Of a stretch of DNA of 64,000 nt, positions 1 to 15,403 are shown in pieces. A program made the position numbers and the translations under genes. The stretch's first letter is position 1. Every line of letters starts with the position of its first letter. A model generated the notes under the pieces. That model did not search any database and had not been told where the DNA came from. It saw nothing but the letters and a program-made list of their open reading frames with translations. Source of the DNA: Orthonyx spaldingii (taxonomy: Eukaryota; Chordata; Aves; Passeriformes; Orthonychidae); the NCBI GenBank assembly GCA_013397795.1, contig VZTJ01005976.1, positions 1,270,724-1,334,723 on the forward strand, read 5' to 3'.

Positions 1-3000
1 CCTTATCACTCTTTCCTTATAAATTCTGATTTACAGCTGCAGAAAGCAACTATAGAGAGTAAATCCTGGCAGTACCTTGCGGTTCTTTCTCAAAGGGAAA
101 ATGACCAAAGACGAGGGGAACATTTCTCTTACACAGAACACCTGCATGTTGTAAGTTTTTTGAACAAGAATAAATCCTCACAAAAATATTTTAACCACCT
201 CTAAACTCAACTTCAAAAGTCCCACAAATTGAGGGCCTCCAAAAGGAATTTTTCCTGACTGCTGCAGCAGCAGCATGAAGGACAAAACTGCAGGAAAGAA
301 AGACAAAGCACTGGAAAGTAGTGGGGCTAGTTGAAATAAAAACTCCAAGAGCTGCTTTTTGAGTCTAAAAATTGGGCATGTTCCACACAGCATTGAGGAA
401 ACAAATATGCAGAAATAGATGGTGCACATCACATCCCAGAGGACTTGAGCAGCACCAGCATACTCATCACTTTTCTGGTCTCCACCCCCTTTATTCTGTC
501 CCTCACTGCTCCTATGCAAATATTACACTTGGCTTAATACACTCCATTATCCTAGAGTCCATCCAGCCACCCATAGTCATATAACCAAAACCTATAAAAA
601 TCATCTTACCTAATACCTCAAAGTATACACCAGCCATAGACCACTAGTCCAGTTGAGTCCTTTCCGAGCTTTACTACTGTTAAAATTGTCAAATTAAGGT
701 GTTCCAACCTCTGTAGTAAGTCCTGAACACAAAATCTTCTTCCCTTTCCTAAAGTCAGGATGGAAAAGCAGGAAGTACTCTATTTTTGTCTTCCACATTA
801 TAGTCTCATGTTGTTCCCCTGCTGCAAGTGCCATTAGCCCAGAGCACCAGTTCTGTGGCATTATATACATCAGAGAAAAACACAAAATCAACTCGAGGAA
901 GTTTTTTCTTATACTTCCGAATATGCAAGGATATTTCCTAGGGCTGCTTAGCCCACCAATGTCCCGAACAAGTTTTAAAAAATGCTTCATAAGTCTACCC
1001 AATAAATGGTTTTAGGCACCAGACTAATTTTTTGGGTGCCATATTTTAGCCCACAGAAGAAACATGATTTATGGTAACCTTAAAGATCAGGGAAAATTAG
1101 TTCAATTTATAGATACTTTCTTGTAAGAAAATCAGATGAGAGGATCAAAAAGCTCCTGTTGGTGTTAAAATCCTATTGATCCACAGTAGTATGAAGATTC
1201 TTCAATATTTATTCCAATATTGACTACCGAATAGTGACAAAAAATAGAATGCCAAAACTTGTAGATGATCAGAAACAGAAGTGAGATAGCACCAGGATGA
1301 CAAAATACAAAGGAAAATGAAAGCAAAATGGTAGAAACAAAAAGCAAAGAACTTTTTAAAAACAGCATCTTTAATACTAAAAGAAATATAGCCTTCAAAG
1401 AGTGCAAGTCATGGCACGGCCAGTCACTTGGCTTAATCTAAGAAGGAAAAAAAAAGCAGTAGACATTCCCATATTCTCTTTCTGATATATCTCTTTTACT
1501 ATGTAAAACTCAAACGTGTGGTTGTCTCTCTACAAGATTTTAAAGGGATCAAAATTTACCAAATGCCTTATGATACATAAGATATGCAAGCTTACTGAAA
1601 CAGTTTGGAAGAAGTTATGAAAACTGGTCTCTGAACAACAGCCAAACCAAGGAGCATGAGAAAATTCCCATTAACATCTTGCAGAAATACTTCAATCAAC
1701 TACAAAATACTAAGTGGAACTGCACACAGTGGTAGACCTTAGTTCCAGCATTATTAAATGGAAAAAGAAACCTCACTCACATTTGACAGTAAATTTTAAT
1801 TTGGCATCTGAATGTAAAAGTATGTCCAATAATATATTTTGATCATATAAAGACAATTACATACACAGCTATTACTAGATATATATTAAATACTGCAAGA
1901 CCTATAAAAGTTATTGGAAACAGACTTTTCCCCATACTAATGCACAGTAATTCAGATGACTACCTTTTAAACCATCTTCATATCCCATAGCACAATGTTG
2001 AGAAACCAGGTGCCAGTGTGCACCTCAGATACATCAGAACAACTGGCTGTAACAGAACCACGTGAGACAACACAAGCAGAATGAAGATATGTTAAAGCAG
2101 TCCAGGAAACCAATTAAAGGTATGTTTGTTCCTCTACATATCTAGTAAGGTTTGGGTTTTCCTTTTCTCCCTCCCGCCCTTTATTTCCGGAGGAAGGAGC
2201 TTTAATTCTCAGGTAAAAGGAGCCTGAGTTTCCGAGTTACTTTGCCCCAGTACTACCTTTCAAGCAAAGTTTGGGACATTCTCCAACTCAGGGTAGGAGG
2301 CCAGCAGTCATGGGAGACTAAATTCATTAAGCGTTTTGCTGAAATCCATACAGGTGGATTATTGTAGCAATATTACAAAATACCACCATAAGTGTTTAAC
2401 ACCAGCTTGTTATGAGATATTCAGTAAAATATTTTATTGAATAAGAGTACAACAAAACCAGCTATAGCAAACCGTGTCCCCCAGAGAATCATCAAACTAC
2501 CTGCTACCCATATGGTATTCTTTGTAAATGCCACTAAGTCCAGAATTAAAATGGTTAAGTATTTTCAAATTAATCTTTGGCCAAGCAAACTGTCGGTTTC
2601 AGAATTTCATTAAGAGCAATACATATCACAGCAACAAAACACACTGGGTAAAGGTACTAAACTACACATGTTCTGACAACTGGAGAAGCTGCTGGGCCAC
2701 AGACAAGGTGAGGGAAAGGCCACGGACAGCAGGGGATAAGACAGCCAACCTCGGGAGACAAGGACATGGCAGAGTTCTCAGCAGCTACAGTCAGGGCAGC
2801 GGAGCAGCAACACTGCTGTCCCCAAGCTGATTTCCTACAGTGACAAGCAGCCTTCCACACACCCTACAACAGGCAGCACCTGGCCCCAGCAAAAATGAAA
2901 ATGAGCTGTCCACATAGCAAACACCAACAGGCAGCCAGTTTCAATATAACAGACTCTAAGCCCCAGCAAACATTGTCTCTGAATTTCTACTTGCACTAGA

Positions 3001-3540
3001 GACTAGTTTCGAAATTTGATAAGCTCATCAGTTTTATTAGGGACTTTTTCCAGCAACTTACATGTAGCTACAAGATTGTCTCAGCTGCTGTTACACAGGA
3101 GTAAAAGAACTGATTTACTGATAATGTAACTCAGTGTGTGGGGACATAATATCTGCAGCCTCACACACACAATAATTAAATAAACAAACCACCCAAAACC
3201 ACACTGTGAACCCTCTTCTCAACCAAATTCCAAGGTACATTACTGTTAATAAGTTTTTTTCTCCAGGTTTTAGACTACAGTAAAAAAATAATGGTGGAGA
3301 AAAATGTTTGCATTTTACATTGTTATTATCACTTAAATTTCTATTTAAATTAGTATTACAAATTACCATTCTTTATGTTAAATGGAGTATACAGCTTTGT
3401 TCTCATGAAAGGGGCAATTTTAATTAAGAGACTGGGAAAACAATGGCTTAATAAAATGAATCATAAATGGTATGACATTCCAGTGATGTATTGACTTCAG
3501 TCTTCAATATTTAACATTCTAGTGAGAATATAAAGTGGTT

Positions 3541-3575
3541 TTATATGTATATATATATACATATATATATATATG
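3541..3575. repeat. TA-rich microsatellite
   Basis: Alternating T/A with a few interruptions by G and C, largely self-complementary. Confidence 0.9.
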
Positions 3576-6500
3576 AGAAGCTTTGGATGAAACATCAAAT
3601 ATTTAAACAGTACATGAAATAACATTCTTTTAGAAATTAAAAGCTCCCAAAAGAATAAATAGACAAACGTGACAAAAGCAGCATTCCCAAGAGGGTGAAG
3701 AAAAGGCAGTTTTTCTTAAAATAAACTGGCATTCATTAAAAACTTTTTAACAAGAGAGTTTATAAACAATTTCATTTATAAACAAAAGTATGATAAAGAC
3801 TACTATTATTTGCATTTTTACTGCCAGAAAAAAATACCAACATCAAAAAACTATGCACACTATCTCTGCTACCAAACCAAATGAAAGTACTTTGAAACTC
3901 CCACAAGAAAGCGTGCAAGTGTTCAGTTTTTTAAAATTATGAAATTCATCCAAATATATCCAAATTTGAATTTTTATCACATAAAATTAAGCTCAAAGAG
4001 ACAGTACTATATAACTTATTTTGTCAGATAAATACTTCTCAATCCTTAAGACTCATTCATCTTGAAGAAATAAACATTTCCTACTACTGTAAGAATCGGG
4101 GAGAGTTACCTTTGTCTTCTAATCTGTTGCTATGCTAATTTGCAGCCTAGTTTAGATCAGGATTCTGAATAGAGCAAATATTTATAGAAACTTGTTCAGG
4201 ACTGCAGAAGTTTCTAAGGGCTGGCTTTCTGACAGGGAGCATGCTTAAACTACTCCTGTCTTGCACTTCTTTAATCAAAATCAATTCTGCAATAGCCCCA
4301 ATAAATTCATATTAACATTCAAAATGAAGTCGCAGTTGCAACACTGTGGGTTTGTTAAATGAAAGAGGTGGTTGAAGCAGGGAAGGGGAGTTTGGAAAGG
4401 CAAAGAATAAGGTCAGGCAGCAGAACAGCACCTTACAAAACAGCAAGTATGACAGCAAGTGGTGATCTGAAGTACATGGTGAAAAGAAAGCTGAAAATAG
4501 GTTTAACTGCCTGAGAGATCTCCTAAGAATAATTTTGATCATGTTCTAGCCTACCAAACTGCTACATGTGTGAGCTGATCTGGATGTCAATAAGCATTCC
4601 TGTTCTCCTCCTTCCACATCTTCCCACCTGCTCTCCTACCATTCTTAAACAAGATCTGAAACCTCAGTGCAAGCACAAATAAAAAAAAAACATCTCCACG
4701 CCATGCAAGACTGATCTGTTGCTCATTTAGAATCTTTACTCATTAATCAGTGTATAGTCAAAACCAAGCAGCACCACACTTCAGTATGTGCTTTTACATA
4801 CATGGTGCCTTTCAGAATCAGAACAGGACACAGATTAAGTCCCTGTTCTTTTGAACAGGCTGCACATTGCAGTGAACCAAAACCAGAGCAAAGGCAAATT
4901 ATGTGTTTGAGAATACACTTGTGTTTCTTAAATTGCAGAAAAAAAGAGGTTAACCTTGCATGAACAAAACCATTTCTTACTCAGTAACAGCAGTAAATCT
5001 GACATGAATTTATATTCAAGAACAGAAATAAATATCAAGACATGATTAGTGCAAGAAGTTACATCAAGTCAGGAGAAATGACAGGATCATACCACACTTG
5101 AATTCATTACAAGAGTGTTCAATGATTTAAAAAATCATGTACAAAGGAAGCTTTAAAGCCATTATGACCTGAATGTGTTTACACGGCTACTTTATAAATC
5201 ACTTAAAGCATTACATGTCTTCTTAGAGACAAGAACAAAAACTGAAAAGAGCAGAACAATCACATAAGTATGGCCTTGCTTTCTGCCTATATAAGATTGT
5301 TACACACAAGCCTTTTGAACAAACCCAGGAAATACTTTTTTTCAAATGAAAAAACAAAAGTATTAAATACTAGTGTGTGACATAGTGAAGACAGAATTAC
5401 CACAATGAGGAGTTTTAATTGGGTAGGGACATCCAAGAATATTACAGTCATAAAATGTAAAATGTCATACACCAGATCTTTTAGATGGGCAAAGCTCACA
5501 GGTCAGGTATCAAAAACACTAGGACAGAAAAAAAAATAACTTAACCATTAAGATCATTTTAAGATGAGGCAGAAGGAAGTGGCAAGAATGGAACAGGTAT
5601 GTGTGTGATGCTGCTTTGACTGTTTTGAAGCAGAGCAAGACAGGAAAAAGTTGAAAGAAGAAGGGCACCACCACTCAAAAAGTTCAGTCCCAACACACCA
5701 TGCCTCCTTAATGTTTCTGTCAGAGCAGAATCACACAAGCAGGGGATCTCTTCATAACTGTTCACTGCAATTCCCTCAGCTTTCTCTCTCCTTGTGGCAC
5801 TAGCCATCATTTATTCTAGAACCAGCAAACTGCCTACAAGTTGTTTCCCATAGAAGACAAGAAAGGAGCACATCAAATTGTTCTTTGCTCACGAGAACTC
5901 AGAAGCCTATTAAATCTGAAATCATGAAATACCAGTGTCAGCAGACCATAAAAAATACTTCAAGAGCCAGGATCCATCTTCTATTAACAAGTAACCCTCG
6001 CAGAACTCATGTGAGTTCCACTGGTGCCAAGGACAGGATAGGATCTTGATATTAGCATAATCATCAGATTGGTTTAACAATCTGTAAAGACATTTAGTGT
6101 TCGTTTCAAATTATCTGCAGTTTACCCCTAAAAGAGTCAGAATCTTATAATTGTATCCTAAACTAAGAATTTGTGGACCAGAATCATCAACCTCTAGCCA
6201 GGTCCAGCACAGTCAGAGGGAAGATGAGAGCTCATGAGCTGGCAATTCTGAGGCAAGTCTGTCCCTCACCAAATACTAACACACAAGCCAATTCACTGAG
6301 TCAGGCTCCTGAGGTCTCATAACCTTGATACTTGCTTTTAGTACAAGATCAAGATGAAAAGTGGTGGAAAAAGAAACATTTAGTTGGAAACATCAAAGTT
6401 CACTTTCAGATTTCTGAAAAATTGTATTTTGCTGTTTCTGTTTCAAATAAAGTTTTCCAGCGTTCCTGAAAGCAGCACAACTTTATTTTGTCTGATGAAA

Positions 6501-8199
6501 GTACTCTGCTGTTTTCACACACAAGAAAGCATCCACTTGAAAAAAAATGCAGCTGCAAAACACACAAGCTCTGAGTGTAGGCAGTTCTCTCTCCCAAAAG
6601 AACATCTCCCTGGCAGTGCCCTTGAACCATAGGATTCATGCCCCTTATTAGGCACTTCAGTGAAAACGACAGCAATGCCGCTGAGGAAACACAGCCAGGG
6701 ACAGCGTCCAGAACAGAGAAACAGACATCCAAGCTACACTTCACACACATCACAGGAGCAATTCAGTTAGATACAGCTCAATACTAAGCAGGGCCAAAAA
6801 CGTGAGGGCCCTGCTTTGACGAGCAGAAAAATACTGCCCTGTGCTGCTCCAAATGCAGTAGCTTGCTTGGGGTTTTTTTTCTCCCCAAGACAAAAGATAC
6901 ACAAAAACCATCACTTTGCAGAAATTATGTTTTCATCAAAAATGCCAGGAGTAAAATGACTGAGCAGCTACAGCACACTCTTTTTTCAAGTTGATGGGTT
7001 ATACAGACACCAGTAGAAGTGAATCTCTGACTTTCCTACTTTATGCACGGTTCACTTAGTTTTACTTGACTGAGAACAGAAGTGCTTAAACAATTGGTAT
7101 ATGTGTAATAAACCACAGTTTTATAAGTCACATTTATGAGAGGAATACTCTTTGATATGCAATAAATGAAGAATAGATTACAGTATCTTGACCTTTAGAT
7201 TACAGTCCTCAGAAGGGAAAGTTAACTACAGATTTAGCATCATCAACAACTAGAGGATTTCAGATGAAAAGATTGGTTCATAAACATAAGTAGATAAAAG
7301 ATACATCCACCATTAACTCCATGCCACACAATTGCTTTCAACTTTTATATGGATACAACAACCATACTTCATTTTGGTACAAGTCAAGCAAAGTAGAACA
7401 TCCTTAACAGAGCAGGAAATGAAGTTTTAGTCATTGCACAAAATAAATCAACAAAAATGTAATGTCTGTTGATGACAATGAAACCACTAGCATATGCACT
7501 CAGGACTCTGATCTATTCTGGCCACCAGATGCTCTCTCTCTGTGAAAGGCTGGTAAAAAGAATTAGAGAGTTCATTGTGGCTTAAGCAGATTTTTTTTCA
7601 TGCTGTTAAGTATTTTTCTAAAGTTTTACTGCAAAATCTTAATGTTCTTAAGGATCATAAGCAAATATCTACGATGAACAACTTATAACCCACAGGCCAT
7701 ATGCAGTGTGGCAGGACAATTCATCTAGCTTGTTCCTTTTGGCCGCCTCTCCTAAGAACCTCAGCTGCACACCAGATGACTGCAGTGGAGCAGGCAGTCT
7801 GCTCCCCACAACCATTTTATCTAGGGGGTTTGTAGCCTCTCCCTCATCATATAATAAGCCCATCTTTAAATGCATGCTGGGAAAAGAGTTGAAGAGCTTC
7901 CAAGCAAGATGTCCACTTCCCACTGTCAGAACAATGCATTTATCTCTCAACATCATCACAGTCCACATCTGAGGAACATATGGGAAGAGGACCATCAAGG
8001 ACAGGCTGAATGAATTGTATGGAGTCAGCAGCACACCTCTGTCTGCCCTCTTTCTCAGGTCTTCATCAGGCCCTGCTGGGGAAAAACTGCAGGGTAGAAA
8101 GCTTAAACACCTGGAATCCAGTAGAGATACAGGAAGGCAGAGACTTCCAGAAGGCAGCAGAACTATACTCATATACAACACAATCCAGATGATACTCAC

Positions 8200-8246
8200 C
8201 TACAGAAAGTGTTCCAGAAGCTGTGAAATATGACACTCTCCTGCCA
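8200..8246 (-). other. exon-like 47-bp segment in intron 3
   Basis: Minus strand: a pyrimidine-rich acceptor TTTTTTATTCCCAG ends at 8247, and a near-perfect donor GTAG|GTGAGTATC follows at 8200/8199. The 47-bp length is not a multiple of three, so inclusion in VPS13B mRNA would shift the frame. It has no similarity to VPS13B protein. It could be a pseudoexon, a poison exon or chance. Confidence 0.25.
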
Positions 8247-11200
8247 CTGGGAATAAAAAACAAACCTGAGAGCAGCCCACCCACCCAAGGACTGGAACAT
8301 TGCTGTCTACTGTGCTCCCCATAGCAGACAGTAGAACAACACTGATTACATTGATCAGGAGGCCTCTCACCTCCTAGAACTGCATGGAAAACTACTGTGG
8401 TTCTTTGAAAAGTAGTCCCACATTACCAACACACTTCTAGAATACCAGGACTAATGATCTTGGGCTTTAATTCTAAGTAATTACACATTAGTGCTGCTGC
8501 AGCAGCTGTTAATTCATTTCAGGAAACCCTAAACTAATGTGAAATAGTGAATAATGCCGAGAGGCTAACAGGCCTAACAGGCTTTGATATCTAATGCAAC
8601 CAAAAGACATTTCCAGCTTTAACTGAAAATACTTGCAAATTAAATAAATCAGTAGAACCCTTTACGTGACAAAATCTTCCAGAAGAATGATTCACACATA
8701 TGAAATAAATAAGGAAAAGCCGCTTTGCATTGTTCATCCTCCAATTAGGTGCAACACATAAGGACTTGAATTGAAAGTGAAGGAAAAGATCTCATAGCAT
8801 TCTGGGCTCTGAAGAACTTTGCACGTGCAAAGGAAGCCAAGTGGATCCCTTGAAGCCAAGGTGAGAGCCTCAGAACATAGTTTCTTAGCAAATCAGTGGC
8901 AAAACCACTAAACAAACATGCCAGCGAAGAGGAAAGAAAAAAGAATCGTATTTCTCAATAGAGGAATCAAGTTTGTTCAATTTTCTCCAGGGAAAAAGAA
9001 ATAAATATTTACATTTGAATGCTTTTATAACAGTTGGAGCAAGACTAGATGGTCCAGAGTATTGCCAGTAGCACAGTACAATTTCCCTGGGGTTTTATGA
9101 CCTATAAAGAGGGAAGACAATGACTTTTCCTTAGAAAGGAAAGCACACATTTAAACCTGAACATTTACCCATTCTTTTGGAAGGAGTAAAGTTCACTGGG
9201 ATCGAATTTATTATTGTCTGTAAGTTCAAAATAAAACACAAATCTACATCAGTTGTCATCAAAATTATTTAGCAGGAACCACTCTCCAAATGCAGATACT
9301 GCAAGGTAAGCCACAAGCAATAGGTGAGTAAAGGGAATTCTTCTGCCTACGTTGTATCTAATAATTTATAGTTCAATGATACCCTTTTAGAGAAAATACT
9401 ATTCCTTCCAAAAAGGACAAGCTATCATTTCAGAGTATACTTTGTACTGAAAGAATTAAGAGTATTTTGTCTTTCGGAATTTTAAGATGCTTTTACCAAA
9501 GGAGAAAACATCACAGGATTTTTCCACTACAAAATCTGCAATCATGCTCATTCTCAAACAGTAGAGGTTCTGCTGTACTGAGGAACTAAAAGACATTCCA
9601 ACAAGTTTATCTATACTTTAATCTATCAACAAATGAGGAAAAACTACTTCCTCTCCAAGGAAATATTTTTAAATGCATTACCTCACCTCATTCCCCATTA
9701 AACCACACAAATCCAAACTCTTCACCCAACTACATGAAACAAAGCTGGATTGTAGGGTCCTGATTTGATGTCAGCTGGATCAGGACAAATCTGGAATTAC
9801 TCCAAAGTAAATCAATTGAAGTAGTCCAGACCTCCATCAGGAAAGCTGAATCAGAATATGACCCTAAACTTCTAGGAATTATGCCAAAGATGATAAATAA
9901 ACCCTTTCCCCCTGTACCTTGGAACAAAGACACTGACTATTGGCGTTACATTTCCTTGCTGTAAGTAGATCAGGGGAAAAGTTGAGTAAAGATCAGTAAA
10001 TGGACAGGGATTACTCTTAATCTTTCTACATTATACAACTGTATCTACACATCAGAACAGGTCCTCTGTACTTTATAAAGACAAATACACCATTCACACG
10101 TTAGTACTTGTATTTGTCTTAGTATTTTCTGGAACATAAATCAGCAATGTTATGGTATCTGAGTTTCAGCTCTTACATTGCAACAATCACTGTCAGTCTC
10201 TGTTCCTGTGCAAATGGGTTCCTTTCCAATATTCAGGAATACGTACCATGACATTACTCCCAAATACTAATTTACCAAATTAACCACAGCAAAAAAGAAA
10301 CCATACAACCCTTTCTACCTGGTACACCACCACGAACAGTGAAGACATGCTGTGGCAATCTTGTTCTAAAAGCAGCTGGTGTAGGTTTAAACCCTGAGCT
10401 GCCTAACAGCAAATGCAAATTCAGCCTCATCAGGGATATGCCACCTTCTACTTTCCAGATGCTTAGTATACACCAAAAGGTAAAGGGGCTGTGGCAGGGA
10501 GGAACAGATCTGCTGGCTGGCTGACACAGAACAATTCAGTTAGTTACCTGTCCAAGACTGTCCTGCAGCACAGTTCCTCAAAGAGATGAAATCTTGTATC
10601 ATCCTCCTCTCCATGGACAGTCTCACAATAGGCAAACTTACAAATAGAACACTTGTAATTATCTTTGTAAGTGTTGGCATTTAGGTTACTTACATATTTC
10701 AAAAATCATTATGTATTAACACCAAAGTTTCTAGCAAGATGATGTGCTATTCTCCCTGCTAACTTTGATGTGACAATAAAGGTATGACATACAGAGCCAG
10801 AGAATTATCTTCATGGGGACCTGTGGCAGGAATGAATGCCCAGAAGACCTGAACAGCCAACAGCCCTGTCACCTTTTGGAGGTACCAGTCAGTTTGACAA
10901 AGTTTTCTTGAACATGAGCACTGAAAGTAGATTTTAGAAAACTCATACCCAGATCCACAAACCCTCTTTGTATTCATACATATCCCAGAGGCAATTAATA
11001 GTTTAACATGGGTAAACTCATCTGAAATATATAAGCATATGCAAATCTCTAGCATTAGTTAGAGGTATTAGTAGTGGATTTTTTTTACCTACTAGCCTGT
11101 TGACTATTTGGGATTTTTTTCCAGGAATATAGCATATTAAGCTGCACTAAAAGCAATTCTATTGCATTCACATTCAAATCCACACCTTTGAGACCCACAA

Positions 11201-12510
11201 CATACTCCACAATTCTAAAATACAAGTTAAATTGATCAACGGGGCATTAGTTCTAATATTTAAATTATGTCATCCATTTCCTTGCTATGACATTGGTTTG
11301 CTGTATGTAATTCCTTCAATTCTCTAGCAGCACAGCCACTTCACCAAAAAATTACTGGATACTATCCTAGCTGGTACAGAACAAAACTATTATTTACATT
11401 TCAACAATGCACTTTCTAACTGGTGCTTTGCCAGGAGTTCAACCTGACATTCAGTTTCCAAGTACGTTTTGCAGCCTAGAAAGCTGTTACATGTCGTCTC
11501 CTCTCTCCACACAGCATATTCAGGTGATTTGCTTTATAAACAACCATAACATTCACACTCTTGAAGTTTCCAGAACACAGCTGTACAATGTAGTGTAAAA
11601 TAGTCTGGGATCTGCAGTTTTCTAGTGATCACGGAACGTGTGAAGATGGGTCCCTGAAAGGACTTCAGAAAAAAAAATTTTGTTTTGTTTGAGTGACACA
11701 AGTTAAATATACATTGACTACCATTCAGCTGGGCATGTGTGACAGTGCCTGCCCACAAAAGAGTCAGAAAATGGCTCTTGCCTGCTTTCACTGCCTTACT
11801 AACTGGATTAACATGAAACTATAACAATGCAAAACAACTGTTTACCTATGTACTGAGTGTAATCCATCCTTCCCGTCCTAACTGTTCCTTCTTATCATCA
11901 AGCAATAATGAAATAAAGTCAGATGGAAAGTTGTCTTTAACAGGCATAAATACATACACACATATATACGCCCACACAAATGTATGTGTCAAGAACAAGC
12001 TCCTATAGCAGTGCAGTAACAGGTAAGTGGGGTTGCTGCTTCCTCACTTGTTAGGTAACATCACAATCCCCCAAGCAAAGGAATCTAGAACAACAAACTA
12101 GAAAATACGGAACTACAGTTTTAAATGAGCAAAAGAAGGAATGTGGGCTTCCTCTGAGACAAACATTCTTCCCCTCCACATGGGCAACACTACTGAACTG
12201 TCAACATTAGAACTACTTCACAAGCAAGGTGGGATATGTACAGATTTTACGTATCAAAAGGTGTAAGAGGCAGCTCACTGAAGTGAAATTGTACTGCAGG
12301 CCAGAACTTGTACAGAGATGAGCACAGAAACATGATTCCTCATGCTGAGAAGAAAAGCACCTGCTTTTGGTTAAAACAAATAATACATATTTTGTTAACA
12401 CAGGCATTTGGCATAGGCTGATTAGTTTTCATGTGCATGAATAAAGAGAAATGCGCATATCTGGAGGTCAAACAGCTGTTGGCTCACATAATTTGATTTT
12501 CCAATTTTTC

Positions 12511-12525
12511 TTTTTTTTTTTTTTT
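12511..12525. repeat. poly-T tract (15)
   Basis: Fifteen consecutive T. Confidence 0.9.
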
Positions 12526-15403
12526 AATGGAACATGACTTAGCAGTGGTAAGTTACAGTCAAATTCTAGAATCAGTTTTAGAGAACACTATGGAAAAAGA
12601 AATAAAAAAGGAAGGGGGGAGACAGAGAGAGATAAATGGGTTGACTGTTACTTGTGCCCTATCTGATAACAAGATGTTCAACAATATACAAGTTTTCACA
12701 ACCAAGACATAGGGAAATGCTTCAGTCAGAAAACACTCCCGAGCACAGCTTGCACCTTTTATGCCAACAAATCTCTAATTCTAATATGGTCCAGTTCCAA
12801 GAAAGGTCTAATAGATTGCTATCTAGCTCTTGTTCTCAGAAGCAGTAGCCCATGTACAACAAGCTCATAACACTTCAACTTTCAGGAAATGAAAACAAAC
12901 ATATTCCATCAATAAAGACAGTATTGAAAAAAAGAAAAAGAATGTGTTTATAAACATTGATTGACTAATAAAATTTAAAATAAAATTTAAAACTAAATTT
13001 TGAAATTCTCCATTTTCACTATGTTATTTCCCAAACAACTCAGTTTTGAAAATGAACCCATTCTGCTGCTTCACTCTCTATGTTGAGTTTACCAATGTTA
13101 AAATTGCCAAGTGCATTGACATGGCATTGCAATATAGACACCAGGTCTTGGACACTCTCTAGTTCCAAAACACAACTCTTTGAAATAAATAAAACACTGG
13201 CTATAGTTCAGAAAGATCAGATCAGTAGATCAGCTGATAGCTACTTAGTATATAATTTAGTGGAATGAAACTGATCAGACAAGGATACACCTAGACAACA
13301 CAATTCCAAAAAGAAAAGGAATCAACTTCTACAGCCAATAATCAAAGCACAATTATAGCTAAACTGGAATTCTAAGTAGAAAGGAGGAATCTAGCTAGGA
13401 AGTCGGTGGCCACAGTTTAAGTATTTTAAAAAAACCCAACACACATAAAAGAATAGGATGAGAAAAAAATAGGGGAATTAACAAAAATAAAGTACTGAGA
13501 ACCACAGATTAATTTAAGAGTGTCTGCCCAAAAGCACAAGGCTTTTTAGAAGTATAAATCCAAAACACATGTCACATAAAGCACTGATTACTGCTGAAAT
13601 ACAAGTTGATCCAGAAAACAGAAAGTTCCATATCCACATCTATTTTAGAACAAACCTATGCAATAACTGTGTTGTAGTAATCTGTTCTGAAAATATTTTC
13701 TTCAAAGCATAGGAGAAAATAATAATATAATAAACTGGTAGGTCTGAAATATTATGACAGATTCAATAAATTCAGCACTATGCAGGATTCCCAGAAAATA
13801 TACATACATGGTAAACTACTCCAACACATCTAAAATTAGGATTACTTCTTTCCAAAATATGGCATCCTGAAAAGGTTCCACCAAAATAAGTGAGATATTT
13901 CTCAGCTAGTCAGGTGTTCCAGGGCAAACAAGTGGAATTCTTCATGTAAGCGTGCTACCCTCACCTGATTAAACAATCTACTTGGAATTACCTGTAAAGA
14001 TATAAAAGCTTAAAGGATCACCAGGCACTACCCCAAAAAAAACCCACCCTTCTCCTTCACATCCATCAGTTTTCTTTAATCTCTTCTCACCTAACCCATT
14101 TGTCCATTTAGCTGCCTCAGCCTTCCTTCACATACTATACTCCCTTCTGCATTATCCTTCCCTCTTGCTACTTAAGACAGAATCCCAACTGATGCTCCAC
14201 ATAAGACCAACAAACCTCAAAAGTCATGCTCCAAACAAGCATCTTGTACTAAGCTGACAACACCATAAATCTGATATAAATTATTTAGTGTCTACTCTTC
14301 TAAATGTGCTTGAGACACCACAGCAAGTCAGAGTGGACTCCAGAAGAGCTCTCTTGGTTGCAGAATATGCGTGTTTCAATCTGGTTGCCTCAAACTTTAC
14401 CAGCTGAAGGGAGAAAATTGAAGTGGCAGTCTCTGCAGCTGCAAAGCTTCTTAATAGCCTACAGAAAGGTCATAAATTGAGGTACAGTACCAGCACCACA
14501 CAAGCATTTAAAAAAGAGGTCAGACTCCAAACCTGCAACATTGATTTGGCAGTTAAAACAAAGTTCATGTGCACTATGTATAAAGAATTGAGACATTAAT
14601 GTATATAATCCACATTTATACATAAGTAAACATATTTCTGTCCTTCTTGAATTTAAAGGACAATTAAACTGGTTTTTTGGAGGGCAACGAATTGCTTAAA
14701 CCTTGAAAAGTGTTATTTCCTTTTTGGCAAGAGCATGTTTCCCAACACACAACTGACATCTTAAAAAGGCAAAGAGCCAGTCTAAGCCAATATACTCAAA
14801 TAGTAATAAAAAACCCCAAACAAGCCTTAATTCTAAATACTTAAATTTTAGAAAAGCAAAAAGGCAACTTGGGATAGATGACAAGAAGCCTAGTCCATAC
14901 GCCTAAGACAAACCGACTGTATGAGTACACTAAAAATGGAAGTACTCTGAATTATGACAAGGCAATTAGGGAACGTGAGGCCTTGAACCTCAACCTAACC
15001 CCCACAGTTGGCAGGCATCAGTAATGTTGAAAAGGAGTTTTTATACAGCAATTCTCCACTCAGCAGCTATAAGATAATACCATGCTAACCATGTCAAGTT
15101 AGCTTTTCAGCTACCAGCACTGCATCATGAGGACTGTCTTTCAATCATTTTTTGCAAACCAAAGAAAACCATTTTACAAAGAGATAGTTCAGGCAAGAGA
15201 AGAACAAAACAACAGGAATTTGAGTTTTACTTCCAAAATGTGAAAAGCAGAAACTTCTTGCCCTCTACCAATACTGCAATAGATTCTACACTACATAGGA
15301 GCACAAAATAAACATCAGCAAAAGTACAAGGTGTCTATGCATGATAATGAGACTACAGTCTTGAGGTTTGTTGGTACGAAGGACAAAAGGACTTTACTGG
15401 TTC

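Larger units (their letters stand above)
1..15403 (-). other. VPS13B intron 3, distal part
   Basis: About 15.4 kb of AT-rich, mostly unique intronic sequence. Apart from the microsatellite at 3.5 kb, the poly-T at 12.5 kb and the exon-like segment at 8.2 kb, I recognise no exon, RNA gene or transposon. A 176-residue open frame at 7669-8199 (minus) matches no family known to me. Exon 4 was not seen. Confidence 0.6.

Noticed and set aside
178..519. 113-codon minus-strand frame at the left edge as a possible VPS13B exon
   Set aside because: The peptide does not match VPS13B after exon 3, and no flanking splice sites fit.
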